Assembly (NCBI GenBank): GCA_037039925.1
Contig: JAXRKP010000330.1
Span: 207,001-271,000 of the forward strand
Origin: Doris montereyensis
Lineage: Eukaryota; Mollusca; Gastropoda; Nudibranchia; Dorididae
Length of the DNA: 64,000 nucleotides
Reading direction: 5' to 3'
The translations under genes and the position numbers were made by a program. Of this stretch, positions 11,061 through 23,572 are shown piece by piece. Position 1 is the first letter of the stretch. Each line of letters begins with the position of its first letter. The notes below the pieces were generated by a model that was given only the letters and a program-made list of their open reading frames with translations, was not told the origin of the DNA and ran no database searches.

Positions 11061-11769
11061 GGTGGAACTGTCTAACCGCGTAAGCCAATGATACACAGTC
11101 TACATGATGTGACATATATATGTCCTTCAAATGATCACACGTGAGACGCTTCTTTTATGTCTTAATGTTGGGGGCATTGATCCAATAGGAAGACTTCAGT
11201 CACGCACTTGATCTAAACGAATATTTCTGTTTTTCTTCCCACCTTGAGACTCTGACCTAGTAGTAGTAATAAGTAAGTCAATGAGAGGACTTGTTTAGAT
11301 CTTTTAAAAAAAAAATGAACTCTAGCCATGGAAGTCCATTATGTGCACAGCTGAATTTTTTTTCTTCTTCCACTTGCCACAATGTCGAGACTAAAAAAGC
11401 GTGATTTAATCTGGGTTTTTTTTTGCTTTTCTTTAGAAAAGTTAAGTCTAGTTTAGACAGGTGTTTAGACAGTTTTACCGACGACTGAGGAGTGAATGGG
11501 TGCGCTCATGTGCTATCTCTCTACGTCAATTTTTATTTTTTGCTCATGTCAGCACAGAGCCGTAACAAATCTTGGCATGAATGGACAGTCAAATGGGCGG
11601 TATATTTATGTTGTGCATATTGGTGTCAATGCTTGTGTGGGCACCTTTGTCTACAATGCTGTGACTTATCTTTGGTGATCATTAAGCAGTGTATAATGTA
11701 TGCATGATGTAAGTGCAATACATCTTAGATTTTATAACATCTTACTTAGGGTCAATGGTCAGTCATGGG

Positions 11770-12725
11770 GAACACTTTGTATGCTGTGGCGCTGGGTGCT
11801 CGTGTGAACACTTTGTGTGCTGTTACAGTGAACACTTTGTGTGCTGTTATAGTGAACACTTTGTACGCTGGTACAGTGAACACTTTGTACGCTGTTACAG
11901 GGAACACGTTGTATGATGTTACAGTGAACACTTTGTACGCTGTTACAGGGAACACGTTGTATGATGTTACAGTGAACACTTTGTACGCTGTTGCAGTGAA
12001 CACTTTGTACGCTGTTGCAGTGAACACTTTCGTACGCTGTTGCAGTGAACACTTTGTATGCTGTTACAGTGAACACTTTGTATGCTGTTAGGGTGTCCAG
12101 TGAACACTTTGTATGTTGTGACACAGGGTGTCCATGTGAACACTGTATGTTGTGACACAGGGTGTCCATGGGAACACTGTATGTTGTGACACAGGGTGTC
12201 CATGTGAACACTTTGTATGTTGTGACACAGGGTGTCCATGTGAACACTTTGTATGTTGTGACACAGGGTGTCCATGTGAACACTTTGTATGTTGTGACAC
12301 AGGGTGTCCATGTGAACACTGTATGTTGTGACACAGGGTGTCCATGGGAACACTGTATGTTGTGACACAGGGTGTCCATGTGAACACCGTATGTTTGACA
12401 CAGGGTGTCCATGTGAACACAGGGTGTCCATGTGAACACTGTATGTTGTGACACAGGGTGTCCATGTTGTGAACACATGTGAACATGTTGTGACACAGGG
12501 TGTCCATGTGAACACACAGGGTGTCCATGGGAACACCGTATGTTGTGACACAGGGTGTCCATGTGAACACTGTATGTTGTGACACAGGGTGTCCATGTGA
12601 ACACTGTATGACACAGGGTGTCCATGTGAACACCGTATGTTGTGACACAGGGTGTCCATGTGAACACCGTATGTTGTGACACAGGGTGTCCATGTGAACA
12701 CTGTATGTTGTGACACAGGGTGCAG
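11770..12725 (+). repeat. Minisatellite C, two linked unit types (24 and 34-36 bp)
   Basis: The left part (to about 12110) repeats gtgaacactttgtacgctg with ttaca (24 bp). The right part repeats gtgaacactgtatgttgtg followed by acacagggtgtccat (34-36 bp). Both share gtgaacact..tgta, so one likely arose from the other. Frames stay open through the array on both strands but are not genes. Confidence 0.95.
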
Positions 12726-13371
12726 TGGAATGCATGAGATGTGAATCACATGGAGTACCGAAGTACCTTAGTTGTTAAGCTAAGAATATGATTATATATA
12801 ACCATGCTGACTGATAATGCTGTATGAAATATTGAGACGTTTTCTTGACTTTTTGCTCTCCATTGTCGTATATTATTGGGATACGTGTATCCAATTTGTA
12901 CTTTTATTATACAAACGTCGGCATTTGTGTCTCTATCCGTATTGTAAAAATGTACAGGAACAAAAATTATGAAATTGAACACTTATCTAGCAGATATGAA
13001 AATGATTGGGTAATACTAAATCGACTGAATAGGTGTATGACTGCAGCACATTCTTTTGCACAGTCAGTGAGTCACCTTCATTTCTCATGATCTTAAATTG
13101 TGGAAACTTGACAGTAATGCTCATCCATCAATGTACCATGTGTCGACTTTTGTAAGACCAGTAAGAGATGATTTACACACATGGTCAAGCCATCATCTTT
13201 AAATGTATGAAACGTGTAAATAAGTGTACTTTTATGAGAATGTGTTGGTTATACGTCTGAACCAAGCCAAGATAACATAGCATACGGGGGGAAATGCAAA
13301 TGGATTCTATGAAGTTTTATAAATTTCCTGACATTATGTTGTAGAGTTGCATGATATCAGACACATTATTG

Positions 13372-13685
13372 TAAAGTAAAGTTCCGTCAAGGCCATTACT
13401 ACAGTAGACACAGCTGGAGCTTATCGTAGTTTCATTGGCGTCAAGTGGAACAGGTGATGATAATTAAATAATCACCTCCTGACCAGACACTAGTCTGGCG
13501 CAGGATTTGACTCCCAAATCTAGTGGTTATGTTTTACCAATTGGCACATGGGTGAGAGTATCAAGCGTCTTTCCCAAGGAACACAACATTAAACCTAGTC
13601 TTGCCAGGATTGGGATTCCAACCCAGGACCTGTCACCTAATGATCCCCAGTCCAGCAGCCTAACCGCTCGGCAACCGACGCCACA
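13372..13685 (-). repeat. SINE family S1 copy
   Basis: Same blocks as at 2178-2470: aaagttccgtcaaggcc, the tttcccaaggaacacaac block, and on the minus strand a head with ggttgccgagcggttaggc and B-box ggttggaatccc. Confidence 0.8.
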
Positions 13686-14092
13686 CATTATCATTTGCGT
13701 AGATAAAATAAAATATATGTTCAAGCACAAAGGGAATGGATTCATAAAAAAAATAAAAATCATGTACTGTATCATTATTGCTAGTAGTAATGCTGGCCTC
13801 ATTATAACTACATGCATGTGTTGGTGATATGTTTTTATTGCGTCTTTATTATTATTATTACTAATATTATCAAATATTGTTCTTATTTATTACTGTTATG
13901 TTGTGTATTGGTACATGGATGTGTGTAAAAATCCTTGAGTCAAACACTTGATGAAAGAATACAATGTCACAGGGGAATCTCTTGTATCTGACTTTTTCTT
14001 TATTTTCTTGTTGTTCAAATGATGTTTGATTTCATTCTTACGTTACATGTTGTGTTGGACGAAACATGTTTCTTTTCGTTCTTTCTTTGAAA

Positions 14093-14216
14093 TTTACCCC
14101 GTCCTAAATTGTGGTGATCTCAGGGTGAATTAAGAAGAAACAGCAAGAAGTGAAAGAAGGAAAGGAAAGAAGTAGGACCTACCACCAGTAGCGCCCGCCA
14201 ACCACCCGTAGGAGAC
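14093..14216 (+). repeat. Dispersed repeat R5 copy
   Basis: The blocks gtggtgatctcagggtgaat, ggaaaggaaagaagtagg and acctaccaccagtagcgcc recur at seven or more other places in both orientations. The class is unknown; it may be part of a SINE. Confidence 0.7.
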
Positions 14217-14249
14217 ATGAAATGTAAAGTAAAGGAATGAAAGTAAAGA

Positions 14250-14657
14250 AAGTAATAATGCATACATACTGCTAGTACCTCTGCCTTTTGTGGCAGTGAT
14301 CTAATAATGCATACATACTGCTAGTACCTCTGCCTTTTGTGGCAGTGATCTAATAATGCATACATACTGCTAGTACCTCTCTGCCTTTGTGGCAGTGATC
14401 TAATAATGCATACATACTGCTAGTACCTCTGCCTTTTGTGGCAGTGATCTAATAATGCATACATACTGCTAGTACCTCTGCCTTTTGTGACAGTGATCTA
14501 ATAATGCATACATACTGCTAGTACTAGTAAGCATACCTCTGCTTTTGTGACAGTGATCTAATAATGCATACATACTGCTAGTACCTCTGCCTTTTGTGGC
14601 AGTGATCTAATAATGCATACATACTGCTAGTACCTCTGCCTTTTGTGACAGTGATCT
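14250..14657 (+). repeat. Minisatellite D, 49 bp unit
   Basis: Eight copies of taataatgcatacatactgc followed by tagtacctctgccttttgtg and gcagtgatc; one copy carries a small insertion. Confidence 0.95.
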
Positions 14658-15378
14658 CTCAGTAAATCAAGAGACGGCACATGATCAAAGTCCATTTTGG
14701 TTCCATTGGCCCCAGGATTACATAAGAGTAAGTGAGAGAGAAGTGAATCACGCGTGAGGATGAAATGACACATATACACACAACCAGATACACACACACA
14801 CACACAGGGCACTGATATCTTTATTTATGTGCGTCTGATGCTGTGTGATATTTGACTGTGCCAAACTAGATTCTATCTGCTTGCTTCGCTTCAGGAAAGA
14901 GCTATAACAGTATAAGTATAAGGGATCTTTAACATCATGCACAGAATATTATGATCTGCACATGGGACTCCTTTTTATTATTCTCCTATGGAACTAGATG
15001 TTGATTCACCTACCTGGGCGAGGGGGGAGAAGAGAAGGACCTACTGCCAACCGTCCACACACAACAGTCAATAAAGACCAACAAATAAACAAACCATAGT
15101 AAAAAAAACAAACGACATTTTAATTATAACTTATAATATCACCAACATATTGATTTGTATTTGTATGCTTGTGAATCATATCTGGAAATAATTGACATCA
15201 CAATTGTACTTGTACACCTAGAGACACGTAAATCTCAAGGTTGCCATTGAAATACCCGGTACTCATATTGTAAGCTCATCACTCACAGTCACACAATCAG
15301 AAGGCAAGCCATTCGTACCACTGCCTCATAAAAACTCTACTACTACTACAACAAATTTGTTAATACTGTGGGGGGTCA
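14658..15378 (+). other. DNAJC19 downstream region
   Basis: It holds a short CA repeat (14788-14806), an S2 fragment (14920-15020, minus orientation) and AT-rich DNA that probably includes the DNAJC19 3' UTR. No gene seen. Confidence 0.5.
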
Positions 15379-15455
15379 TCAGCTGGATCCGGGTCTAGCT
15401 TTGCCCAGGTACTCTTTGGCCTCGTTGATCTTGGCAGCCATGAACGGTGAACCTC
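15379..15455 (-). CDS. DNAJC19: DNAJC19 last exon
   Basis: It encodes GGSPFMAAKINEAKEYLGKA and a short tail to tga (15379-15381); a second tga follows at once. AAKINEAK is the final J-domain helix typical of TIM14. A minus-strand AATAAA at 14984-14989 could serve polyadenylation, but this is weak. Confidence 0.92.
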
Positions 15456-18400
15456 CTGAGAGAGAAGAAAGTCAGAAAGGCAACGAAATGTACATTGTAT
15501 TTTCTTGTACAAATACCGTAATTCCGAAATAAACAAAAACCCATAAAAATGAATTGGAAAATAAATTCAAATAACAAATTAACAACAAATTGTTAATTTC
15601 CTATCTGTGATTTAGAATAAAAAATAAGAAGATGGATTTATAGTAATCGGTTTAGTCTGTTTCTCCGCACAAGTGTAATAATTCACTTCTCCCAAACAGA
15701 TTATTTCATTCAATGTCCCCAACTCTCAGCAAAGCAACTGCCTGTATACCTGGGTACTCATTCACATCTGAGTCAAATCTTCTCTGCCTATACCTGGGGA
15801 CTCATTCACATCTGAGTCAAATCTTCTCTGCCTGTACCTGGGAACTCATTCACATCTGAGTCAAATCTTCTCTGCCTATACCTGGTACTCATTCACATTT
15901 GAGTCAAATCTTCTCTGCCTATACCTGGGTACTCATTCACATCCTGAAACAAGCCAGGGGTTTTTGAACTGTAGCATCTTTGAGATTACACTCTCACAAG
16001 ACTAAGACTACTGATTGCAGTGTAGACAACCAGTGAGGTTCTTGTTTGATTTTATTTACTCACATCCACAACGAAGGTGATCTCAGGGTTTTTGGTAGGA
16101 TTTTGCCCAGACTGCCCTGTAAACAGCCAAGGGATCTGTAACGTGCACAGAGTGATGTGATCTGTACACCAGACAGAATCGAACCAGCAACATCTGTCCC
16201 GGCACCCACTGCCTGACCATAAACAGAGAGCGCACTACCAACTATTGATACTATGCTCCTAAAAAAAATTGAAATCTTTTAGCTTTGCCAGGGGATGATT
16301 TCAAACATAATAAGGGATATGAAATATTGTAAGCAGTCCTTCAATGGTAGACTAAAGGAAAATTCCTTGACAGTTGTGTCACGGTCTTAGAGCCTGCGTG
16401 TATCAACAAGAGACCAATTAAAGTTTCTACAACAGAATTTGATTGCCTTCATTACCCCCATCACATTAGCATTGGCCTTTTATTCTCAACCAACAGGCTG
16501 AAAGGTTTTCTCCAGATGTTTCAAAGCCCCCAGTACAAAGATGTGCAGATCACAACACCTTGAGCAAGTCAAAGATCTCTCGGCTCGGACACAATTAAAC
16601 ACCCAACCAAGGAAAACCCCGATATCACCTAGGTTGTGGATGTGAGCGAAATAAAGAGTACAAAAAACCGTTTATGTCCTTGAAATTAAAATAATTTAAA
16701 CAAAGCAACCCCCCCCCAAACAAACATCCATGATAACAAAAATTAAGTCGGAATGAGAAAGAAAATTAACCTTTGTCTGGATGATTCAGCAACATAATCC
16801 TTTTGTGTGCTTCTTTGATTTTTATCTTGCTCGCAGACGGACTGTGGAAAAAAAGAAAGACAATTCTCATACTAAATACAATTGAACTTGAAGAAGACAA
16901 GAACAGAATGGATTCCTTGTACGACGTACCAGTAAATGAAATTGATCAATGATATTTGATTTGATTGGAGTTTACCCAAATCTTCAGCTAAGACAGTGTC
17001 GTAAAGTCTGAAAAGTCAAAATGAGGATACTTGGGGTAAAATGAAGGACAATAAGGGTGACCAATGTATTTGATAAAGTCGTAGAGATATGTGCACGAAT
17101 AGGCTGTTCTCCTGACCTATTCCCACACCTAGCAATCAATTACCTTTGTATTAATTTAAATAAAAATGTCTACATATTTCTCTGTATTTCAGATGTAGCT
17201 AGGATATAACACCGAGGACAATAAGAACGACAAACAACCTAGAGTCTACTTTAAATTAGACCCAATGCACGAATATATAATAAAACATATTTCTATAACT
17301 ATAAGTATAGGCCGTGATTCTTGATTCAGCCACTACTCCAAAGTGTGAATGTAACTGTTACTTTTGATATGCTTGTAATGTGGTCATGGTGATGTTTGTG
17401 CCTGGAGCTGCCTTCGCATGGGATTAACAACTTCCTTCAAGGCCATTACGGTCCATAGAGCTAGAGCATATCCTGGTTTCTATAGAGTGTGGACAAGACG
17501 CTAATCTGACGCAAGTTTTTACTCCCAAGCTAGTGCTCGTACCCCATTTTGTGTATGGTTCAGGTGGGGGAATGCATGTTCCCAAGGAACACAACGTCGG
17601 GCCTGGTTTTGCCAGGATTCGAACCTGGGATCTCATGATCCCCAGTTCGACAGCCTAACCATTTGGCCACCGATGATACCTCACACAGGATTAAGCACCA
17701 TATAAACAATCTTTAATATTATTATTGTCATTAATCTACCCGCTCAAGTGCAAAAGCTTTGAAATAAGGTCAGGCAATTACAAATTTCGTCGCCTTTCTT
17801 CAAAATCAGTCTTACCTTACTCCAAGAATAAGACTGGCTCTCTCTTGCTCATTTTGGGTTCGAAGCCACCTCTGTAAAATTTGCTGAATGCCTAGATAAG
17901 ATGAAAAACATATTTATCTTCAAGAATTTACAACTCAAACCAAGGAATAAATTTAAACAATCATAAATACTCCCAAGGAATAATTCTAAATGCATGAATA
18001 GATTTTCTCCCAAGGAATAATTTGATGCTTGAACTTCGACTCCCAAGGAATAATTTGATGCTTAAATGACTGCCAAGGAATAATTTGATGCTAAAACTTT
18101 GACTCTCAAGGAATAATTTGATGCTTAAACTTTGACTCCCAAGGAATAATTTGATACTTAAACTTTGACTCCCAAGGAATAATTTGATGCTTAAACTTTG
18201 ACTCTCAAGGAATAATTTCGCTTAAACTGCTTAAAATTTGACTCCAAGGAATAATTTGACGCTTAAACTTTGACTCCCAAGGAATAATTTGATGCTTAAA
18301 CTTTGACTAAAATTTGATGCTTAAACTTTGACTCTCAAGGAATAATTTGATGCTTAAACTTTCCCCCAAGGAATAATTTAATGCTTAAAATTTGACTCCA

Positions 18401-21400
18401 AGGAATAATTTGACGCTTAAACTTTCAAGGAATAATTTGACGCTTAAACTTGACCCACAAGAAATCATTTGATGTTTAAACTTCGACTCACAAGGAATAA
18501 CTTGCATTAGGCTGCAACAGGTAATGTTAATTTAAATTAAGTATTAAAAAGGTACATGTCAATGAATGAAAATTTGCTTTCCCAAAATACAAAAGAACGC
18601 AGGAATTCTCATTCATGCAAGTTCTTTAAATGATTCAGTCCCACGAGCCGTTCACAGTGGCACCCTTTAAAACAGTAGAGTGAAAACGGCTCAGTACATT
18701 TATACACGAGAACATAAAAACTAGAAACTTGAAACTAACACTGTAAATTACCACATAGCTCGGCATGCTTTTGGTTTTGCTTACAAAAAAACCCTTTAAA
18801 AATTAACTTTTCAATGGAAATATAAATTGGTATAAGAATACATGCAAGTCAAGTAATTTGGTTTACATCTAGCTGTTGGAACCCTTTTGTAAGTAAAAAT
18901 TTACAAAAGCAAATTTTAAGTATAAAATCCCCCCCCCCCCCCCCAATTCAACTCAATTATCATTTCTCATACATATAAAAAAATATTGCTGGATTTAGAT
19001 TCCTCGTTTATTCCTGAAACCAATGGCATATATCATAACAACATATGTTTACTATCAGTCTGTAGACCACTATTGTTGTAAAACTAAGACCCCCTTTACT
19101 TGAGTGGATGGCTTCAGTGGGGGCTCTGGGCACAGCGTGTTGAACACTGTGGGACTGCATCTGTTAATAGTCATGGGAGTGCTTTCACTAAATGTTTTTT
19201 AATAATATTTAACCACAATCACTCGCAACAAAATTAACATCTTAACTTACTCCACTCTGTGGTATGTTCTTCATTTGTTCATTGAGTGTCTTTTGAGCAA
19301 CTCGACCTGCACGTATAGCATAGCGTCCTGGAAAAAAGTGTGGAAAATAAAATACTTAATAAAATTAAGCCTTTGAACATCTGCACGTTCTAAACGCCAC
19401 ATGAGTTCTTATTTCACTTGTTTGTTTGCGAACAAATATTGAGATGACAGGACAGTATGAAATAGATGAAAATCAAACGCATTATATATCCATCCTTACT
19501 TTGTTAAAAAAAATCTACAATCAGTTGCGACAAGAACCTAAAGTCCCTTAAAAATTTTTTTCCTTCTATATAGTGTGAATCGGAAAAGGTGACACAAAGT
19601 CAGACCTAGCAAAGTGTGGATTTGAACCCAGGACCTCATGATCCCAAGCCCATCAACCTATCTACTAGTAGTACTAGGCTACTGATGCCGCTCACGACTA
19701 TCAGTTATATACAAATAATACATATATATCTTCTTCTTTCATTTTACTGAGAAAGTTTAATTCAAGCAAATTTCTTACAAACAGACTTAAAGAGAACACT
19801 TTTTGGTACTAAAAGGTCTCTCCAGTTTTGCAAAATCAACGGCACAATGAGATGTAATTATAATCCCACCATCAGACCTTATTAATTAGAACGAATTTGT
19901 TTCCTTTTCAACGACATGAATTTACCTGCAAATCCTATGGCTGCTATACCAAGCCCTGCCAGAATCAAACCTGTTGCCTGGAAAAAACAAAACAAATATC
20001 ATAATTATAATTAATCTTAGTCGTAACCACAGTAACCACTGACAAAAATACTCCTAGCTGCTCACAATGAGGATCTTCTTCTTAAGTATCGAAACGGAAA
20101 AGTATCCATACAGTCATGTCTTCATATGTTCAAATACCTCTGTTTCGAGCAATTTGCCAGGATTATCAAGACATCCGGATAATCAAGCCGCTGATCAAAA
20201 TGCCATATGAATTAGTGAAAGGGTGCTTTCTGTCTGTGCTGACCACTATCTGTGCTGACCAGACACCCACTCAAGTCTATCCGTCTGCCTGGGCAATGTG
20301 GAAAGTCAGTCAATTGGCTGTGACACCATGTTGCTAAGTTTTATGGCTGAAGTGGTGGTAGGAAAGTCTTGGCTTTATGAGCCATCAGCGGACTGGTTAG
20401 ACTATATCGAACAGTTAAGTATTCGGGCTAACGAAGCATAAACTCGCTAATTTGTGGTGACTTGTTGTAAAATTAGGTGTTCAGATCTTGAATCCCGAAT
20501 TTCCAGATTATCGGCACAAACATAGAAGAAAAATACCTGTCCCCACCTCATTAGTTTGGATGATCGAGACTAGATTATTGAAGTCTATTACTACTAAGAT
20601 GTATGTCTTTATATTAAATTTGTTCCAGTGTCCAGTCAAGGTAGTGGTCTGAGATGTCTTCCCCGTTAAAGAAGAGACATTAAAACGAAACTCCTCATTG
20701 AACATACATGATGACATTTAAAACTTGTTAAAACTCCCTCAGGTTACAGTAACAAACACAAAGGTTTAATGTGAATGTAAAAAAGAAAAGAAAAAAGGTT
20801 CAATGAATGTTATGTAGCTGGTGAAGGAAAACAAAAAACAAAACGACCCCAATCTCTCACTGTGGAGGTCATCCTGCACACTAATGGAAAGCAATTTTTT
20901 ATGCATGAAACCCCCCCCCCCCCCAACTCTACAACTATATTACAAAAAGTGAGAATGTCATTTCTCACCCATCTTCCCATACCAATAAGTCTGCAAGCAC
21001 GGCACCATACTGATCGACTGCCTAAATAAAAAAACCTCAACTTAAGGTTTTCAGTCTGTTTCAGATGGTCACATGTCATGGTTTTCATTTTTGTATCTAT
21101 TATACCACGAGAGGAAGAAATATTATATCTATAGTCGGGCACATCCAAGGGACACAACAACACATAAAAAAGTTTGGGGAAAACGAGAACATGTCTTCGA
21201 GAGGTTACTTTCAGTTGTAGCAAGTATCTTGAAAATGGCTATCAGACAATAGGAGTGATCTAAGACAGCATTTATGGACAATGTATTTCAACAAGAGCGT
21301 TCAGAGGTCAATGACAACGGAAATATTGGCATATATGTTGGAATGAGATCAACCATTCAATCAAAAGAGACAGACTTTATAATTTAACTAAAGGATTTTC

Positions 21401-23176
21401 ATATTCCAAGGGACATAAGAGAGAGAAAGAATGACAAAGAGTCAGACAGTTAAGGAGTGCAAGTTTTTCCTTCAGTACTATGATAGAGAACTACAGTGGA
21501 AAAGACAGAAAAAAATGTCTCACTGATCTCAAGCTCCCGTGACCGTTGGACACTTGGTGTTGCCGAAGTACGGTCACTTTCTCGCCACTCCGTAAGGCCT
21601 AACCTACATCTATGATGTTCTGTGGTCCCATCTCTTCTACTAGATATATCTAGGCCTAACTCTGGGAATCAGGCTTGAGAGATTAATTCTTCTTTTGTTA
21701 TTAGATTTTCATAGTTTACTCTGAGAGAGTGGGGCCCTGCATTAATAGAAACTGTATTCCAATGTCAATATAAATATATTTATACTAAAAAATGTCTGCC
21801 TTCTTCTTCTTCAAAATAGCTGATCAATTTAATTTTTTGTTTCTTGATGGCGGGGAATAATAATATTATAATATTATTTTACCCCCTTACTGGTACTGTT
21901 TCCCAGTTTTATCATCTTCATGAGGAAAATGTGGGGGTTTAGGAGGGCTTGAGACAAAAAGCCCTGCTCTCATGTTTCCAAGTTGTCTTCCCAAGACAAG
22001 TCACTCGTCTCTATTATTACTCCCGCTTAAAAACTGCCACCATGTATGTTCCACTGTTGTGCCTGGCCAGCAGTGCTAAAGTGGGAGTAATAATAGGGTG
22101 ACTACTTGAACTCCAGCTTGCCTGGCCCAAGTTGTCTCCCCCTATTATTTATATCACATGGTACCGCCACAGTGTATTTTCCACTTCATTTACTATGGTC
22201 AAGTGGCGTCGCTGGTCGAGCGGTAAAGCTGCCGGAGATGGGGTACAAGCACTAGCTTGGGAGTAACAACCTGTCAGACTAGCGTCTCGCCAGGAGGTGA
22301 TTATTGTCACCTGTTCCACTTCACGCTATATAAACCGAGATAAGCTCCGGCTCTAGGCCTTTTAAAAATTGAACTTTACTTTTTTTTTTTTTTTTACTAT
22401 GGTCAGCGGTGTTAATCCGGGAGTAATTTAATAGGAAGACGACCTGAGAACACACGTGAGAGTCAGAAGCTCTTCATAACAGTAACACGTTGTGCTGTGC
22501 ATAAACTGGGTTTGTAATCGTAAACGCAGTGAAATCTTGGCAGTGCTAAAGTGCGATTACCCCAAAATTTCTTTGAGTATTAAGATTATGTCCACTGATA
22601 TTACTAAATATAGATCTAGCTCCCTAACTAAAATCAAACCATGTGCCCGACTATGGTGTCTATGGTACACCCTCCCAAATGGAATTTCTCTTCTGAATTC
22701 ACCGACATTGCGACATGATGTGTAATGAATGATTAAATGGGCATGATTCACAGCGATTTTCCTGAGCCTACTATCATCAATGTTATAAATAATGCAATTG
22801 GTTCAGTTTTGTCGGGTGTGCTTTCTCAACTTTCTGTTTTTTATATTCCCTCTTAATAAAAGTGTCTAATCTAGTGTCTGTTTGGTCTATGAGAAAACTG
22901 AGTCTGATGTTATTAACTAAGAATGATCTAGATAGGCATCTACTAAGATCCAGATCTAGATATATATAATATAATATGCCTATCTATCCACTAAGATCCA
23001 GATCTAGATATAATATGCCTATCTATCCACTAAGTCGCAGATCTAGATAGGCCTATCTAACTTAATTAAAAAGTTTTTTTTTCCATAAGAGGCCAAATAC
23101 TTACCATTTGAGGTTTGACTTCACGAACTTCAGCGTTCTCAAAGGCTTCAACTCCTAGTCCACCAGAGGTAGGCAT
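15379..23176 (-). CDS. DNAJC19: TIM14 / DNAJC19, J-protein of the mitochondrial import motor
   Basis: This is a complete six-exon gene (exons 23105-23176, 19926-19977, 19251-19327, 17816-17891, 16771-16841 and 15379-15455, minus strand), 141 codons once one missing base in the fourth exon is allowed for. TIM14 (Pam18) sits in the mitochondrial inner membrane and stimulates mtHsp70 ATPase at the TIM23 import channel. The protein shows a short N-terminal tail (1-24), one Gly/Ala-rich membrane segment (GLILAGLGIAAIGFAG, about 27-42), a linker, the family signature FYRGGFEPKM (about 72-81), and a short C-terminal J domain with HPD at 113-115 and KGGSP after it. Vertebrate DNAJC15 is the close paralogue; NHPDKGGSP does not separate the two, while YRGGFEPKM fits DNAJC19 better. 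The start ATG (23174-23176) is in context gtcaATGc. The introns hold several minisatellites and SINEs. Confidence 0.92.
15722..15955 (-). repeat. Minisatellite E, 46 bp unit born from SINE S4
   Basis: Five copies of tacctgggtactcattcaca plus tctgagtcaaatcttctctg. The unit equals the body of the S4 SINE (compare 62270-62320 and 63390-63440), so part of a SINE was tandemly amplified. It lies in the last DNAJC19 intron. Confidence 0.85.
16050..16260 (-). repeat. SINE family S2 partial copy
   Basis: It has tttgcccagactgccctgta, aagggatctgtaacgtgcac and the expected order of S2 blocks, with a diverged right end. Confidence 0.7.
16771..16841 (-). CDS. DNAJC19: DNAJC19 exon 5, HPD motif
   Basis: It encodes PSASKIKIKEAHKRIMLLN followed by HPDK. 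HPD is the tripeptide through which J proteins activate Hsp70 ATPase. The donor is gttaat, slightly atypical but GT. Confidence 0.93.
17430..17682 (-). repeat. SINE family S1 copy
   Basis: It shows tccttcaaggccattacgg, cccaaggaacacaacgtcgg and a minus-strand head with ggccaaatggttaggctg and ggttcgaatcctgg. It lies in a DNAJC19 intron. Confidence 0.8.
17816..17891 (-). CDS. DNAJC19: DNAJC19 exon 4 with one-base frame break
   Basis: It starts AFSKFYRGGFEPKMSKRE in the expected frame, then needs one extra base near 17836-17840 to read ASLILGVS, the conserved J-domain entry. Unshifted, the frame stops at taa just before the donor. The exon is one base shorter than its flanking phases require, and both splice sites are good. 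Confidence 0.85.
17915..18505 (+). repeat. Minisatellite F, about 33 bp unit
   Basis: About 17 diverged copies of caaggaataatttgatgctt plus aaactttgact, some shortened. It starts 24 bases from a DNAJC19 exon (17816-17891), on its acceptor side. Confidence 0.9.
19251..19327 (-). CDS. DNAJC19: DNAJC19 exon 3, linker
   Basis: It completes GRYAIRAGR and continues to NIPQSG. GRY directly after the membrane segment is conserved in the family. The exon ends in phase 0 before gtaagt. Confidence 0.9.
19560..19692 (-). repeat. SINE family S1, 5' part
   Basis: Only the head side is kept: ggatttgaacccaggacctc, atgatcccaagcc and tactgatgccg on the plus strand. Confidence 0.65.
19926..19977 (-). CDS. DNAJC19: DNAJC19 exon 2, membrane segment
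   Basis: It encodes ATGLILAGLGIAAIGFA plus the first base of a Gly codon. It matches the GxxxG-rich transmembrane helix of TIM14 proteins. The acceptor is ttttttccag. Confidence 0.9.
22200..22376 (+). repeat. SINE family S1, plus orientation, internally deleted
   Basis: It starts gtggcgtcgctggtcgagcg and gtaaagctgccgg, then jumps to gtacaagcactagcttggga and ends in ctttactttttt. The middle with the B box is missing. It lies in DNAJC19 intron 1. Confidence 0.75.
22935..23060 (+). repeat. Three-copy repeat rich in agatctaga
   Basis: gatccagatctagatata plus atatgcctatctatccacta is repeated about three times, 45 bases before the DNAJC19 exon 1 donor. Confidence 0.7.
23105..23176 (-). CDS. DNAJC19: DNAJC19 exon 1 with start codon
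   Basis: It encodes MPTSGGLGVEAFENAEV and on to KPQM, 24 codons, ending in phase 0 at donor gtaag. No other in-frame ATG lies close upstream. The first 24 residues extend beyond the N-terminus of vertebrate DNAJC19 and face the intermembrane space in the known family topology. Confidence 0.85.
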
Positions 23177-23572
23177 TGACTAGGTCTTCGACTTTCCACC
23201 ACACGCTCAAAAAAAGTAACGAAATACAGAGCCGCTTTAAAAAATGTTAAAAGGATTTCTCTTCTTTGTGTTTTCTTTTGTTCTTTTCCTCAATGTATGC
23301 GTGTTTACTTCAATAACTTATTCTGTGCCAGCTAAATCTATCTAGATTTTGGTCCTTTCGATTTCCAATTCTCGTGTTGTGAAGTAATGTGAAGGTGAAG
23401 GACAGCTGATGCAAAAAGGTAGTCGCTGACTGACTCGGTATCGATCTAGCTTAATCAAAGGTTCGAATCCCAAAATAATGAACTAGTTTGGGTGGACGGG
23501 ACTGTCACATCGTGTTCACGTAGAAAAGAAGTCGAGTTCACATAAAAAATACAGTACACAAAAACAGTAAAC

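Larger units (their letters stand above)
9611..11769 (+). other. Repeat-rich spacer without gene
   Basis: It holds CT-rich DNA (9830-9960), TAC-rich DNA (10004-10055), a three-copy 55 bp repeat and a decayed array rich in gctcatgtgaacagt (10775-11060). I see no coding exon. Confidence 0.6.
12726..14249 (+). other. Spacer, no gene seen
   Basis: It contains an S1 SINE (13372-13685) and an R5 element (14093-14216) in AT-rich DNA. The open frames in it lack any feature I recognise. Confidence 0.55.

Noticed and set aside
11759..12749. Minus-strand frames of up to 307 codons rich in His/Cys/Thr/Pro
   Set aside because: They fall wholly inside minisatellite C, and overlapping frames are equally open.
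20810..21223. Minus-strand frame of 137 codons in DNAJC19 intron 1
   Set aside because: No motif or family resemblance is visible and it runs through a poly-C/G tract; it is probably chance.
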